From NCBI GenBank assembly GCA_014904845.1, contig MU119367.1, forward strand, positions 58,481 to 122,480: DNA of 64,000 nt, given 5' to 3'. This DNA is from Acephala macrosclerotiorum. Lineage: Eukaryota > Ascomycota > Leotiomycetes > Helotiales > Mollisiaceae. The notes under the pieces are model-generated. The model had not been told where the DNA came from. It saw nothing but the letters and a program-made list of their open reading frames with translations, and did no database searches. Shown in pieces: positions 9,480 to 22,181 of this stretch. Position 1 is the stretch's first letter, and each line of letters begins with the position of its first letter. A program made the translations under genes and the position numbers.

Positions 9480-12400
9480 CTTAGACCTTACTTTCAACAT
9501 CTCATTTGAGGATGTGTCACAATAGCGTCTTCATCCATCGTTAGCTCTTCTATAAATACGAGGAGCCTAAATGCGAGGGGATGGGGGCTGTATCCACCTA
9601 GGCAGACAACCGCGATCAGAGCCTACCTTCCAGGACCGCCTTGGATTGGACTTGGATCCTTCACAACGCAAACTTCGAATCTACACGACGTCATCCGATC
9701 ATTGCCTCCTCTTCAGCTTCCGGCATCAGCGATACTCCAGATCGTGGACCCTGGATGAGCTTCATTGTTTTCGCGACCACTGGCAATGTGCGATCTCATG
9801 TGTGCTGCAAGAAGCCGCGCTTTGCTTCCGCGGCACGTTCACAATGCTCGATGCAAGGCAAGTATTTCGTGCATAGAGCGATGCGTTTCGATCAGCAGCC
9901 TAGTCAGCTCTTTCCTGCAATGTGGCGCTCGCAGCTCTCATCGTCTTACCCACTCAACGTCCCAGCCTGGGAGAAGCCAGCAAATAGCATCTGAACACCA
10001 GCCATTTTGCGGTTTGTTGTACACGTTAATTTACGATGTTTGTACTCATGCAGAGCAATATAAATCTCTGTTGATTTTGCATTCTTTGGGACATGAGGGT
10101 TGCACTATTTCATGACAGCTTCATGGGAAGTCGGAGCGAGGCCATGTGACAGTCAGAGTTCGAACACGGGGGCAGCCATCCACAATTCGCTGCTCTTCAA
10201 ACCCCCGCCAAGAATGGAAGGCCCGGTGAGATCAGACTTGTGCTTCTTTCTCTATTCCACAAGATGGGGAAGGATAATGAGCGAGGTTAGACGCCGAGCT
10301 GATCTTGATTCAGACCACACCCTCCCGATTCTGGTGTATCCGCATCAAGTTCAAAAAGGACCCTCTTCAGCCCTTGTTGGCTAGGTTCCTGATCCTAGTG
10401 AGCTGAGTTGAGCTCGCAAGATAAGCTCGAACTCTGGAAGAACAACATACGGATACTTTCAAGTCATGAGAGGTATGGTAGCGAAGGTTGAGAGACGGAC
10501 TTGACTCCGTACGACAAGCGAGGCTTGTTGGAGGAAGAGGTTGGACGATGGGAAGTCGGCGAATGAGAGGATTGGCTAAGCGGGAGAATAATAAAATGGC
10601 GGTGAAGACGACGCTAAGGGAACAATTGCGCCTCTTCAGCACCAAACACATGAAAACGGGGACGACGCCCGATAATAATTGAGTTCGCTTCGTCTCGCAT
10701 CTTTCTCGCGACCTGGTCAGAGACAGCTTTCTGGCCCCAAAATAACAAAGCACTGGATGATGGCCCGATGCTCGATATCTGTCCAACACCATCGATCCGT
10801 CAATCGTTCATCCCCGGGAGGAGTCGAAGATGTCTTGCATTCAGTTGGCTCATATGATTGGGCAAAGACGCCACAAGGATTAGGAAAGTGGTTAGGTCAA
10901 CGGTCTGAGCAAGGTTCGATATCTTGGCTGAGACTCTACCCGCGCCCTATGGAGATCAGACCAGCCTCGCTGCTTTCCGTCATTCGCTGATACTCGCACA
11001 ATGCTTACCTACTCCTGCTCACCGGATATCATGGTTATACTCCGCTCAGTTTATGGTTCGCGTATGGAGTACCCATCAGATGCACATGCTGCGAGGCTGC
11101 GGTCTGCTGCTTTATCCGTATTGTTGTGCGCGCCTCTTCGAGTGGGGAAGTGTGTATAATGCTTGGCACGGATAGGCTAAAGTTCACCCCTCCATCAAGC
11201 TTAGTTTAGCGTCTAGGGTGTTAAGAGGAAGTGGCTCGCGACGTGGTTTACTGTGATTGGGGTAACCCTGGAAAAGCCACCGAAGATTACTTTGATCGGC
11301 ACGGGCAAAGAGGGGTCCGATAAACTGATAGGAGGAGTGGGTTTGTTCCAGACCAGCTTTGATTTTGCGTCTGTGTCGATGCGCTCTTCGAACTTCCTCC
11401 ATTTTGCTCTTGTGGCAATACGGAGTGATGCACCCTTCGGGACGCCCTCGCCTCAGGCAACTCCCGCTCACGATGTCAAGCGCATGAAACAGGCTAAGAA
11501 GCCCCCAGCGCAGCCATCTTTTTCTTGAGACCGGATTCCCTGCTGATTGGCCAGGTTTTGAATGCATGTTCCCGCCGTGCAGACATGCAAGTGACTCTGG
11601 CGCACAGCAGGGGCCATCTGTCTCTGAGAGAGCTGCAGGGACCGCTGCCGGGAGTGGAAAGAGGGTGGGCGAAGGAAATGACAGGGGGTTTGAGGCGGTG
11701 AGCTTGCAACAATACGTGGGTCACGTATTGCCAATGGATTCGAAAGATGAGGAGTAAGACAATGTGAATCATGGCTAACATGTTTGGAGAAATAGGAAAA
11801 TGGTGTGATATACTACTTGCGAAAGCGGATCAAAAGTCGAGAAGTTCCGAGTATCAGTTTCCTTTAATTTTCCATTTGGGTCCATGGTGTCTCGGCGAGC
11901 CACATCAGCATCAATAACATGCCGACAGGATCTTCAGCGTTCCCGTGTGAATCACGAGATGTTGAAAAGAGATCGTCCAAGTTCAACCTTACCATGCAAA
12001 GTCCTTGAACTTGAAGGACTTTGCCTTTAATACCAACTCATGCGTACAGTACTCTTATAGACAGAATCAGTCTCTCAGGAGCGACCTGGGGATTTGCTAT
12101 CATCTTGCGGCGGAGTTTCAACAGCGCTGCTCAATGACGCAGCTGCTTTGGACTTTCGGATGGGACACGATGCTCGACGAAATATATCCACGGAAGCCAA
12201 TGGAAACTTGAAACCAAGCAGTCGGTTTGCCTAAGACAATCTCACTGTAAAAGCCCTTTCCTGACGCCTTCAACGACATGCTGTGTGAGGTTATTTTCCT
12301 ATGTTCCTTGCGTTGTGGCTAGGCGGATGGCGTCAAATTCGAGGGTCTTTCTTGCAGAACCAACAAGGGATAAAAGTGTGACATGTCGATGTTCCTCCAA

Positions 12401-15400
12401 TCCACCTTTGTGTAACAATTCGATCAGAAGTCACTTCAAGAGTTTGAATCAAGCGAATGATGACAGGGCATTGTTTGAGATGGACCCTCGCTGGCAGAAT
12501 GGCTTGCTTTGATCTGTACTCTCAGCCAGTCTTCTTCGTCCACGAATATCAAGCCAAATGTCACAAGTACTTTGATCGAAGCACGAGTTTCTGGATCTAA
12601 GACAGGCATGAATGGAAGCAATCAAGTCCACGTCTCTCAATGGGCTAAATGTGGCTGTCTCTGGACTGGTCTCGAAATGGAGTCAATATCATGGCATCTT
12701 ACGTCAGCGAAGTCGATACTGCCTTCGTCAAAAGTTTCTGAGATTGGTCAAGCTTGTGACCCAACATTGTGAACGTTTTGTGGAAGAAATGCCGATTTGA
12801 CTTGCACGAACTAGCTTTACCCTGCTCCACCCCAGCATGAACATATCGGTGCAGGGCCTTAAAGGAGCAAACAACTGCGGCCCGGGAAGGATGGCGGACT
12901 GGTGAGGCCATTTCGGGATGGAAAACGTTAAAAGTTTTCTACTCAATGCGCACGTGTGTTCTATCCGCAATTCTCATAACTTCCATCCGTCTTCTCTGCC
13001 CGCCACCTGCTTCCACAGTATCGATCCGCCAATCATTCCATCGGAGGCTTAAGACAACTCCCATTCAAATCAATGTTCGAATAGCACAGATGTTGCCCAA
13101 GCTTTCTGAACGTTGCCCTGTGTCCACGAGCAGCCCCACAGCTGAGTGCAGTTGAGCATGCCTGCAAAGCCTGAAGCCTGAAGCCTGTCATTGCAGTCTG
13201 AAAGCCTGCCAGGATTCTAGAGGGGTGCGGATAAGCCTGTCCTCCACAATTATACCCTGACGACCGTCTAGGGAGATAACTTCGCAAGATATACCCTTTG
13301 GAATTGATACGCTCGCGGGCAAGCGCGCTTAAGGATTCGGTTATCGCTTTTGGAGTCTGGACATTTTTGCAAAGGGCATTCAAAAACCATCAGTATTGAC
13401 TCTTAGGAATTTATAAAGGCAGATGCGAGGCTGGATAAGATGAACATCCTCACCGATTCCGGAGTTTTGGCATTATACTGCACAAATTCAGTTTCTGTAG
13501 TCTTTATCAGCTGTAAGATCTAGGCACGATTGTACAAGACCCAGCAGACGGACAACATTTCCCCAAACTCTACCTAGATACTCATACACGTACAGCTGCT
13601 AGGCTGCCTTACCGATCAAGCCCGTACTGCATCGTCTACTGCGCTTCATCTACTTTTGTCTCCTTTGATCGTGAAGGGGTTCTCATTCTGGCCAGAAAGT
13701 TAATCTGTGCAGCTGCACTCCATTCTTCGGACTTTTGCCAACGAAAGCTTCGTGCATAGGCGACTCAACTAACTCTGCGCAGTGCGGCAGGACGAAGTCA
13801 ATCGGAGAATTCCTGGCCCTACCTCTGTCCGGCTTCTGCTCTGTGCGTTTCCTCAAGCTTGCGCTCGACGTGCAGACGGGATCTCCTTGCTTTTGCATCT
13901 CGTTTTGATCGCCAATCCAAACGCCGGCGCTGACCGAACGGCAGCTGGTGGTGGAAGATGAATCGAAGCGTAACTGTTGGGCCATATCAGATTTGGCAAG
14001 GCAGACGGCTGTCAATCAGAAAGAACCTTCAAATCAGGGGGACGGGCTGGAGAATCTGCTCCCTCAACGGGACTGCATATCATGATCTCATCCGCAAGGT
14101 GCCGAATTCGCAATCACATCATCCAGTGCCGCAATGCATTGCAGTGCAGTGCAGACTTCCGGGGAAACTGCAGCGGCGCCTCTTGACATTGCCATGGGAA
14201 TTACGTTCTTTGCCTTCAACAAGTGCAGTTCCTGGACGGGACTACGGGTTGTGTGATTATTCATCGATCAGAAAACTAGGGCGACCAGTATCGGTGTTAA
14301 GCTGGATCTGGTCCGGATCCGCGCTGAACTCTCATTATCGGCGCCTCTTCAAATTTCTGCACTAACCAGTCGTTGCGAGCCGTTACCACCTGGCAACTCC
14401 GAGTTGCTATTCTGGATTTGGCGCTGAAGCAGTTCAAAACAGGGCGTGAAGAACTCCCGGATTGTGACTTCTAAGCGCGGTGATGGTGGTTGAGGGCTCA
14501 AACGGAGCAAGACACGACAGTAACTGCTTACTCATAACGGGCGTCTTTTTAGATCCAGTGGACCGGGGCCGTCTGGTGGAGATAGCACTCAGCGTCAAGA
14601 GGAGTGATATGGTTAGCTGTTTAGCTTGAAGTATTGACGACACAGCAGAGTCTCTCTCTTTTAGTCGTACAGCCCAATCACTCACAAAGGCTGAGGGAAA
14701 GCTACTACAGTACAGACAGACCACAGGACGGAATGCGGCTCTCATCTCCTGCTGCGGCCGTCGCTGGTTGAAAAAAAGTTGGTAAAGGCAGTCTAGGTTC
14801 TCCGTCTCCACTTTTGCAGGCCAAACACAGGATCAGAGCACAACAACACACGAAGGCGTAGCGACCTCCTCAGCCACTCATTATTAGGGAGGGATCACCT
14901 CAGGCCTGGCCCTGATCCGATCACCGTGCTCGCACTCGCAACACAGATTTGGCACAGACGCTGCCGAGCAGCAATCACTCAGCCTTTTCTCTTGAATCCT
15001 GACAGATCTCGAAGTACCATCTTCGGTAGAGACGCAGGCGCCGTACCGTGCTCGGAGATAGTTTTGACATGCCCGCGTTCTTTTTGAGCCGTGCGGTACA
15101 GTCCACCGTGGACGCACTGAACGTGACCCAGCTGGCGAGCAGCAAGCTCAGCCGAACGCCCTCAGACCATACGGTCTCGTTGTTTATCGTCGCTCGTCGC
15201 TCGTCTTTCTAGTGGCCACGGTCCTTGTCCCACGGGCAGCGATATTTGGCGATTTGCCAGCAGTCCCCGCCACTGAGTTTTCGACCAGAGTCAAGGATCC
15301 CCAGCAATCAAGCCCTCCGTCGTCTTTCTGACCTTCCCTGTCTGGCCCCTGTCTTCGTTTACGAACAGGGGGCCCGAAGCCGTGGGGCAAGTAACTCTCT

Positions 15401-16279
15401 ACCTCCTTCGAGTTAGGCTGAGAAGTGTCCGGCGACGCCACTAAAACGTCCACGCTCAACCTTGCAAGAAACATCGAGACAGCGTCCGCCGACCTCGACA
15501 CAGACCCCAGCCAAAAAAAGCCAGCCCAGAGCTTCCTCCGTTGCGTGCGTCGAACTTCTCTGCAGTGTCTTGCACTCAACTCACTCCAATCCTGCCCTCT
15601 CCACGGCGTATCTCTGCTCTGTCGCTCGCGGGTGGTGTACTGTTTGACGGTCCTGGACCACACGCCCTCTAGCTGTGCTCTATTATACACGGACAGCACG
15701 GGGCCCACAGCCTTGTTTCCGACCCTCTCTTGTTATCGCCAGCCTGGAGCTGCTCGCCTGGCCCGTCAGTATCCACGGTGCACACCCTGCAAAGCTCGCT
15801 CCCACTCCCCCAGTGCAACACCAAAGTGCCCTCCACCCTTCTGTGCCCCTACGCTCAACTCTCGCCTACCGCGTGCTAGCCACCTCCATCAGTCCCACTA
15901 CGGACACCTAGAACTACTCTCTTCTCTCCACTCAACCACTGAACCCAACCTCTTTCCTTCCGCGCCGACCTTTCAATCCTCCCTCCACCTCCTCTCAATT
16001 TACTCCCGCCTCTCGATTTCTTCTGGTCGATTGCGGTACGTGCTCTGAAAGTCTTACTCCTCTTGCTTCTCTTGCGCTCCCTTTCGCCCATTGAATCTTC
16101 ACATTTGCTGCAGCGCTGACTGTTGTACCTGCATTAGAGGTGGCATAACGTCTTCAATTCCTCGAACGGCCTTCATCCCATACCGCACTCAGCTCGTCCA
16201 CACCTTCCGTATCCTGTCCTCGCGCCGTCGACGTTTCTCACGAGCCTAACGACTATCCACGAAACTTTCGCATCCTCGA
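9480..16279. other. Long gene-poor region upstream of stuA
   Basis: About 6.8 kb without a frame that I can support as a gene. Open frames reach 100-207 codons, but they overlap on both strands, mostly start at TTG or GTG, and resemble nothing known. From about 15,400 the plus strand becomes pyrimidine-rich, as in fungal promoters and 5' leaders; a GTACGT donor-like site lies near 16,036. A small repeat of GCCTGAA occurs at about 13,170. Long upstream regions are usual for stuA-type developmental regulators, so distant control elements are likely here. No ancient transposon reading frame was recognised. Confidence 0.6.
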
Positions 16280-16348
16280 ATGTCGAAGCACGGATCAGAT
16301 ATTTTCGAAGCGATAACTAAGCACAAGCATACCTGCAGATTCGCGTAA
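16280..16348 (+). promoter_or_regulatory. Upstream ORF 1 in the presumed stuA leader (22 codons)
   Basis: ATG at 16280 to TAA at 16348, beginning MSKHGSDIFEAITKHK. It lies about 0.9 kb before the likely stuA start. It is one of three short ATG-started frames in a row. Whether it is in the mature mRNA depends on leader introns that I cannot place. Confidence 0.4.
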
Positions 16349-16493
16349 CCTTCAACGATCCTGTCGTGGAGCTTCAGTCGCATCTCAATTGGATTGATAG
16401 ACTTTATCCTTAAGTCTCCTGTTAACGACATCTACGATCTAAACGTCCTGCTGTTCGAGTTCTTGAAGTTTTAACGAAATCGTTTTGCGGCTT

Positions 16494-16520
16494 ATGCATT
16501 TTATCCCTCACGAACAATAA
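16494..16520 (+). promoter_or_regulatory. Upstream ORF 2 in the presumed stuA leader (8 codons)
   Basis: ATG at 16494 to TAA at 16520, encoding MHFIPHEQ. Confidence 0.35.
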
Positions 16521-16597
16521 ACGACCCATCATTTACGCGCTCGTTGTAAAGCATTTGCAAGTTCTTGATCATTTCAAAAACGATTTCACGGACTTTC

Positions 16598-16705
16598 ATG
16601 CCAAAATATTGTTTCGTTAAACGCAACAAAACTTCCAGCAGACTTGTTTCTGCAACCGAAGCCGCTGTCCGTTCTGCCATTCTACCCACTTCGCGCAAAC
16701 GATAG
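16598..16705 (+). promoter_or_regulatory. Upstream ORF 3 in the presumed stuA leader (35 codons)
   Basis: ATG at 16598 to TAG at 16705, beginning MPKYCFVKRNKTSSRL. It ends 60 bases before the open frame that leads into stuA and is not in frame with it. Confidence 0.4.
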
Positions 16706-17181
16706 CAGAGACGCTTCAGGTCTCTCTCTGCCTTTTCCTAGCGGCTCTTGACTGAGTCTGTCATACATTGTCCGCTCCGGACTTGATCGTTCAAACCGAA
16801 AAGCTGGATCTCCCATCGATATCACAGGTGCAAACCCGGGGACCTTCTGACGTACCATTCTACAATCATCACGCAAATCAAAGACCGCTGTATGTGAATG
16901 ATAGGTTGCCCTCTTTGCCTTTGCCACCGCCGCAACAGGCATACTCTTCCGGTACCTCGTCGCCCCGGGTTGGATCACTTGGATCACTTGGCTCTTCGTC
17001 CATTCTGAACGGCAGTTCGCATTCTTCTTACACGACTGCATCGTCCTCCAACGGACCGAAAACTCCTTCTCCGACACTTCCCACCAACAGTGGGCTTCCA
17101 GTATCTTTATCGCAGACTTCATACAGCAACACCCCTCCATCTGGACCGGCGTATTCTTACAACCAAGAATCGTACTCCAAC

Positions 17182-19246
17182 ATGAACCACGCTCCTCAAG
17201 ACATGTATTATGCTTCACACATGTCAAATGGGCAACCTCCACCACCTCAGACAGTTACATCAAGCAACATGCAACACTATCCTCAACACCAGCAGCCACC
17301 ACTGTTACAACCTGGGCCTGCGCAGTACAATCCCGCGCCAGCGCCATATCAACAACAATACGGCTATGCGAATGGGCTGACATCTCCTCAATCGGCGGGC
17401 CATCAGGTTCCTGGTTCAATGGGGCAACAACAAAACGTTTTACCTTTACCAGCAATGTCTGCTAGCCAGCCTGGTATGCCGGGACAAGGATTTGGGGCGC
17501 AACAAGGATTTGACACTACTGGACAAGTTGCTCCACCTGGAATGAAACCAAGAGTGACTGCGACTCTTTGGGAAGACGAGGGCAGTTTGTGCTTCCAAGT
17601 CGAGGCGAAGGGTGTTTGTGTTGCACGACGTGAGGGTATGTACTGATGTTTCAATTGACTCGAAACGCATTGACACCGAGCTACAGATAATCACATGATC
17701 AACGGTACAAAGCTTCTGAACGTTGCTGGGATGACTCGAGGGCGAAGAGACGGCATTTTGAAGAGTGAAAAGATGAGACATGTCGTCAAAATTGGGCCTA
17801 TGCATCTGAAAGGCGTCTGGTGAGCAGGGGAAAAGGAATCGAACTTGTAAATTTGGCTAATTGTGATTCAGGATTCCGTTTGAACGAGCTCTTGATTTCG
17901 CAAACAAGGAAAAGATCACGGAATTGCTCTACCCTCTATTTGTTCATAACATCGGCGCTCTGTTGTATCACCCAACAAATCAAACACGGACAAATGCGGT
18001 GATGGCAGCTGCAGAGCGTCGGAAACAAGAACAAAATCAGATGCGAAACACTCAAGCACCTGGCCTTCCTTCACTGCACCAACACCATCATCACTCGATG
18101 AGCGGCTCGATAAATGGGCATTTGCCTGGTCCACAGCATTCTCTCGCGCCTCACCCAAGTGCACCACGGCCAGGCATCGATCGAGCACACACTTTTCCCA
18201 CACCTCCAACCAGCGCGTCTAGTGTCATCGGCAGTATGGGTAGCTCAGATGGAAGCTTTCAATGGGGCACACAAGGCGGCATGGGGAGCGTTCAAGGTAC
18301 AAATCCCCTGTCTATAGACACGGGTTTAAGCAACGCACGCTCAATGCCTACAACTCCAGCGACGACCCCACCGGGGACCTCAATCCAAAGCATGCAGCAG
18401 TATCAGCAGCCTCCGCAGCCTTATGACACCTCTCGGCAAATGTACTCTGCACCGCCCACCCAGCAACCGGTGTATCAACAGTCAACACCTGATCAGCAGA
18501 ATATGACGCGGTATTCGCAGCCAAGCTCGTACATCAAGAACGAAATGGGTCCCCCATCGACTCGAGCACCGGGAACTGAAGTTGAGCACCATGACCCAAA
18601 GGATGCGAATGGGATGATTCACCACAGCCAAAGCCAAGGTCAGGTTGGTCACGGCCACGAGGATGAAGGTGAGCATGAGCACGAGGCAGAGTACACTCAT
18701 GGCAACCCTTCCAACTACGACGCCAATCGAGGGTCCTACAGCTACAACAATGGACCAGCAGTGGGCTCGATAACTGGAGAGCATCCTCATCTCTCTCCAG
18801 AAATGACCGGCTCGCCCAATCATCCAGCTTCGGGACGTGCCACTCCAAGAACAGCGTCTGCACCACAGCCGTACTATGCGCAGCAACAAGGCTACAACAC
18901 CCCTCCGCGAGTCCAGCCACCATCAAGTAATCTGTATAATGTAATGAGCAGTGAGCGTGGAACCGCGAATGGCAGTAGTAATGGGGATGTTTATGCGCCG
19001 CAGTCAGAGATGGGAAACTCGATCCCAAACGGCTACCCGAGTCAGCAACCTGTGATGAATGGCGCGCCAGCGAGCAACAAGCGTGGACGTGATGACGATG
19101 ATGACGGAAGGCCTTCGAGCAGAGGTCCAGATGTTGATTTGAAGCGAAGGAAGACGATCCGTGAAGGATCTATTTCAGGACCATCAAGCTACGACGCTGC
19201 TCCTCTGAATCGTGCTCGGTCTGTCATCTCGCAAAGACGGCGATAA
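17182..19246 (+). CDS. stuA: APSES transcription factor StuA (Asm-1/Efg1 family)
   Basis: This is a nuclear DNA-binding regulator of hyphal development, conidiation and fruiting-body formation. Exons 17182-17635, 17687-17819 and 17872-19246 give 653 residues. The APSES domain covers about 120-235 and is near-identical to that of relatives: [19 protein letters not shown], then [31 protein letters not shown] and LHPTNQ-like [12 protein letters not shown]. The C-terminal half is Gln/Ser/Pro-rich, with the conserved [17 protein letters not shown] and [17 protein letters not shown] blocks. It ends with [11 protein letters not shown] and a basic KRRKT patch, a likely nuclear signal. I chose the ATG at 17182 because [17 protein letters not shown] lines up with the Aspergillus StuA N-terminus. 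The frame stays open upstream to 16756 without an ATG, so a spliced longer form (up to about 138 extra residues) is possible. Confidence 0.95.
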
Positions 19247-20360
19247 TGTCTCGCTCCTCCTACAGTCAGACTTCTGCACATTCTCCCTCGGCTCGGACCG
19301 CACCTGGCCCCGAAGCATTGCCATCTACGTTGTGGCCGCGACCATCGAACATATTAAAAACCTCCAAGACCACACTCCTTGAAGAAAATTTCCTTACACT
19401 TCACGAATGTTCTTGTATTGGCCGAACACATCACTCGGCATTGTTCTACTTCAGATGACGACGAGTTAACGACTTGATATTTTAACATGGTCCTCTGAGA
19501 CCACGCATATGCCTGACGAAATTTACGCTTTGCAGGCCCGGAACGAGACGATTCCCCACGTATACATGCGAGCGGGGAGGGATTTAAGGGAGGGAACTGC
19601 AACTGCAAGATGCAATTGTCACGCAAAACGCCTGTTATGAACCCCAGGCGGCTTTCCCTGATTTGAAGGCGGCTCACAGTACACCCACTGTGGCATTTTG
19701 TCTTCATTCAGTGGAGAATTACCTTATCATTTTTCTTTGAGTTGACACATTGATGACGACCTTATGACGATTTTCCTTGCTTTAACTATGGAACATGGAT
19801 GTGCTGGTTACCTGAACGACTTTACGAGAGAAATAAAAGCTATTGTGTTGTCTACAGGACTATTATATCTATCTTAGGGAAGGGACTTCTAATTGTGATT
19901 TTTTTAATTCTGAATGCGTGATTTACTCTCAAACTTCGAAACTAGACTTTGATACTTAGATTTTCCACTGGATACCAGACTTTGCTGGTATCAACAATTC
20001 TTTCACTGAATCAGGAGCTTTAGGGCAGAGATACAGAAGTGGTGATGGTCTGACCGAAATTGGAACACTTTACATGGGCTTCCACATTTTGATTTTTGTC
20101 AACTCTCTGGACATCAAGCATAGAATTGGGGATCCGAATCTCTGACTCAGATTCCGATATTGATTGGTATGGAGAGAATCTCCAACCCTGAATTGCCATC
20201 CGACCGAATGTGAACCTACATCTCTATCTCGTCTCCAAATTACTTATAGCAGGTACTACAAGCTAATCCCCCCATAATAGCGAATTCACTTGCCGTGATA
20301 ATTACAAACCTCCTTCCTTGTCCATCTCCCTTTCCATAGCTAGACCCGACAACGAACATC
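19247..20360. other. Intergenic downstream of stuA
   Basis: This 1.1 kb contains the stuA 3' untranslated region and AT-leaning sequence. I see no gene in it. Confidence 0.6.
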
Positions 20361-20519
20361 CTAGATCTCAACATACGCCGCACTTCCTCCAAAGTCGCCC
20401 CTATACTCAATAACCTTAACCACTACAGCACTAGACTGTCCCTCTAATGCAACCTGCACAATGCGACGCAGTTTAAATGTCAAAACACCGTCTCTACCCA
20501 CGCGTACGCCACCTTTGAA
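20361..20519 (-). CDS. Hypothetical protein, C-terminal exon
   Basis: A minus-strand open segment ends at TAG 20363-20361 and reads KFKGGVRVGRDGVLTFKL, then RRIVQVALEGQSSAVVVKV, then IEYRGDFGGSAAYVEI. The alternating hydrophobic and charged residues look like a beta-rich domain rather than chance. A TGA in the same frame lies just upstream (about 20,544), so an intron acceptor must sit between; CTGCAG at about 20,532-20,527 is a candidate. The upstream exon is probably within 20,540-20,770. There an ATG-led frame (from 20769) reads MTRIIPGTVASQTLLGLP, but I could not fix the join. I do not recognise the family. Confidence 0.35.
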   Translation of the reverse strand, partial: FKGGVRVGRDGVLTFKLRRIVQVALEGQSSAVVVKVIEYRGDFGGSAAYVEI

Positions 20520-20769
20520 CTTACCTCTGCAGCTTGCAGCACTTCATCCGATTTGTATACATCAACGCTACTTTAGCTTTGCATATGTGTGGTTCTGTGG
20601 AGTTTAGAGTTTCGGCGGGTGAGCGGCTCGGAACAGGGTTGAGCGAGCAGTAGCTGGCGCTTGGGGATCGAGGATGGAGGCTTTTCGAGCTTGGGAGACT
20701 AACGTGAGATAAGGACGGAAGACCGAGGAGGGTTTGAGAGGCTACGGTACCCGGAATGATGCGAGTCAT

Positions 20770-21359
20770 TTCCGAAGAATTCTCCTAGGGCTTGGGCGAG
20801 AGGGAAGGGGTGCATGTGTCAGGGGAATTTTGGACGGGAAGGTTGAGTAGTGTTGGTGATAGTGCTGGGTCTGGATGGCTTAGCTTTCGACAGCCAGAGT
20901 GCAGAGCTCCTGGTGAAATTATGATGAATTATGAAGGGTGGATTTGATTTTGGAGATGAAAACAAAAGGACGACATGCGATTAGAAAAGTTCCGGGAGAC
21001 CCAGCGGGTGCCATCTTAAAAGTCAGATCTTCGTTTCCTTACAGAGTCTAGCGTCATCAAAAAGCTCACTCTTCCAGTATCAGATCACAAGCAAAAGTTG
21101 TGGATTTAGATGTTGGGAAAGGTTTCTAGGTTGCTCTTGCCTTGACTCGTGGCTACCAACGCCGGACTCCATTTGCTAGTGCCATGCCTTGATGCTGTAC
21201 CTGCTTTCCCAATCCCGAGTCCTGACCTATCTCATGCAAAAGAAGAAAGTACCTCTCGAATAATATGCATTTTCGGACGGAGGACCAAGACCTCTGAATC
21301 GAATCGAATTCTGACTGATAAATGCCACCTCTCACTCCCTATTAGATCTCTCTTCATCC
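20770..21359. other. Intergenic
   Basis: A purine-rich plus strand at 20,590-20,870 means the minus strand is pyrimidine-rich, as expected for the leader of a minus-strand gene. Nothing else is visible. Confidence 0.4.
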
Positions 21360-22181
21360 TCAGTCAGTTCGGTAAACCAGATATCCGAACTTTCCTCTAC
21401 CACTCATCTCCAACACTCCCTCAACCTGCTTCGCGCTCTCCACATTTCTGATTGCCTCTTCAACACATTTCCTCCCCGCCTCCCCTTCACCAACAAGTTC
21501 CTCCTTCATACCCACTCTGCTCTCGCCTTTCAGAGGCAAAGACCTCAACTCATGTCCCGCAGCAGGAGAATTCTCAGGAGCAGTAAACACCAACCCTACA
21601 ACCACACTTTCGAGCGAGATATCGTTGGTGAGGGATGAAAGACGGAGGGTTTGGACGTTGTTTCGTACCATTGGTGAACCAGTGGTGAGGGAGTTGGAAT
21701 GTGAGAGTAGGAGGGAGGAGATGTGTGGCCAGGCGTGAGTGGGAATGTTGCTGTATGCGGCAGGGTTCATGGGACGTTGTGGGAGGTCATGGGTGAGGTG
21801 GTTATGGGGGTGGAATACGCATTGTGGTGCTTCGGAAGGAGGAGCTGCTGCCAGTGGTGCTGATGGGTTGAGATGTGCTGTTGTCTTATTAGCTGAGAGG
21901 TGTCGCAAAGAGTTTGACAGGAGTTGCGGGTGATGAGATCTCTGATGAAGGGCACCACAGCCTCCACTGACTGCTGTCCAGTTGTGAATCCGCCAGGACC
22001 ACATGAGCAGCTCTCCAGGCCCCAAGCATTCGAAGCTCAAATCCTCATAGCAACAATCTGCATATATCATGACCTCATAACCATCGCTGGCTTCCAACTT
22101 TGGATCAGATATTCCAATACAACTGCTTCCATCCCGACCTCTGCCGATAAAAGTCGCTAGATTGAAAGGTGGAAAAGACAT
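21360..22181 (-). CDS. Hypothetical protein, structure uncertain
   Basis: An ATG-started minus-strand frame of 273 codons begins MSFPPFNLATFIGRGRDG and ends SGRGKFGYLVYRTD. The last third (ESVVVGLVFTAPENSPAAGH, then GRKCVEEAIRNVESAKQ) looks like real coding sequence with an amphipathic helix. The middle is doubtful. A second frame on the same strand at about 22,045-21,767 reads SCSCGPGGFTTGQQSVEAVV and then PFIRDLITRNSCQTLC, which looks more protein-like than the first frame there. One or two introns, or a damaged gene, would explain this. I do not recognise the family and assign no function. Confidence 0.4.
   Translation of the reverse strand: MSFPPFNLATFIGRGRDGSSCIGISDPKLEASDGYEVMIYADCCYEDLSFECLGPGELLMWSWRIHNWTAVSGGCGALHQRSHHPQLLSNSLRHLSANKTTAHLNPSAPLAAAPPSEAPQCVFHPHNHLTHDLPQRPMNPAAYSNIPTHAWPHISSLLLSHSNSLTTGSPMVRNNVQTLRLSSLTNDISLESVVVGLVFTAPENSPAAGHELRSLPLKGESRVGMKEELVGEGEAGRKCVEEAIRNVESAKQVEGVLEMSGRGKFGYLVYRTD

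Noticed and set aside
15425..16048. A 207-codon open frame on the plus strand upstream of stuA
   Set aside because: It has no ATG start, is biased toward Ser, Leu, Pro and Arg as expected from pyrimidine-rich leader DNA, and shows no domain.
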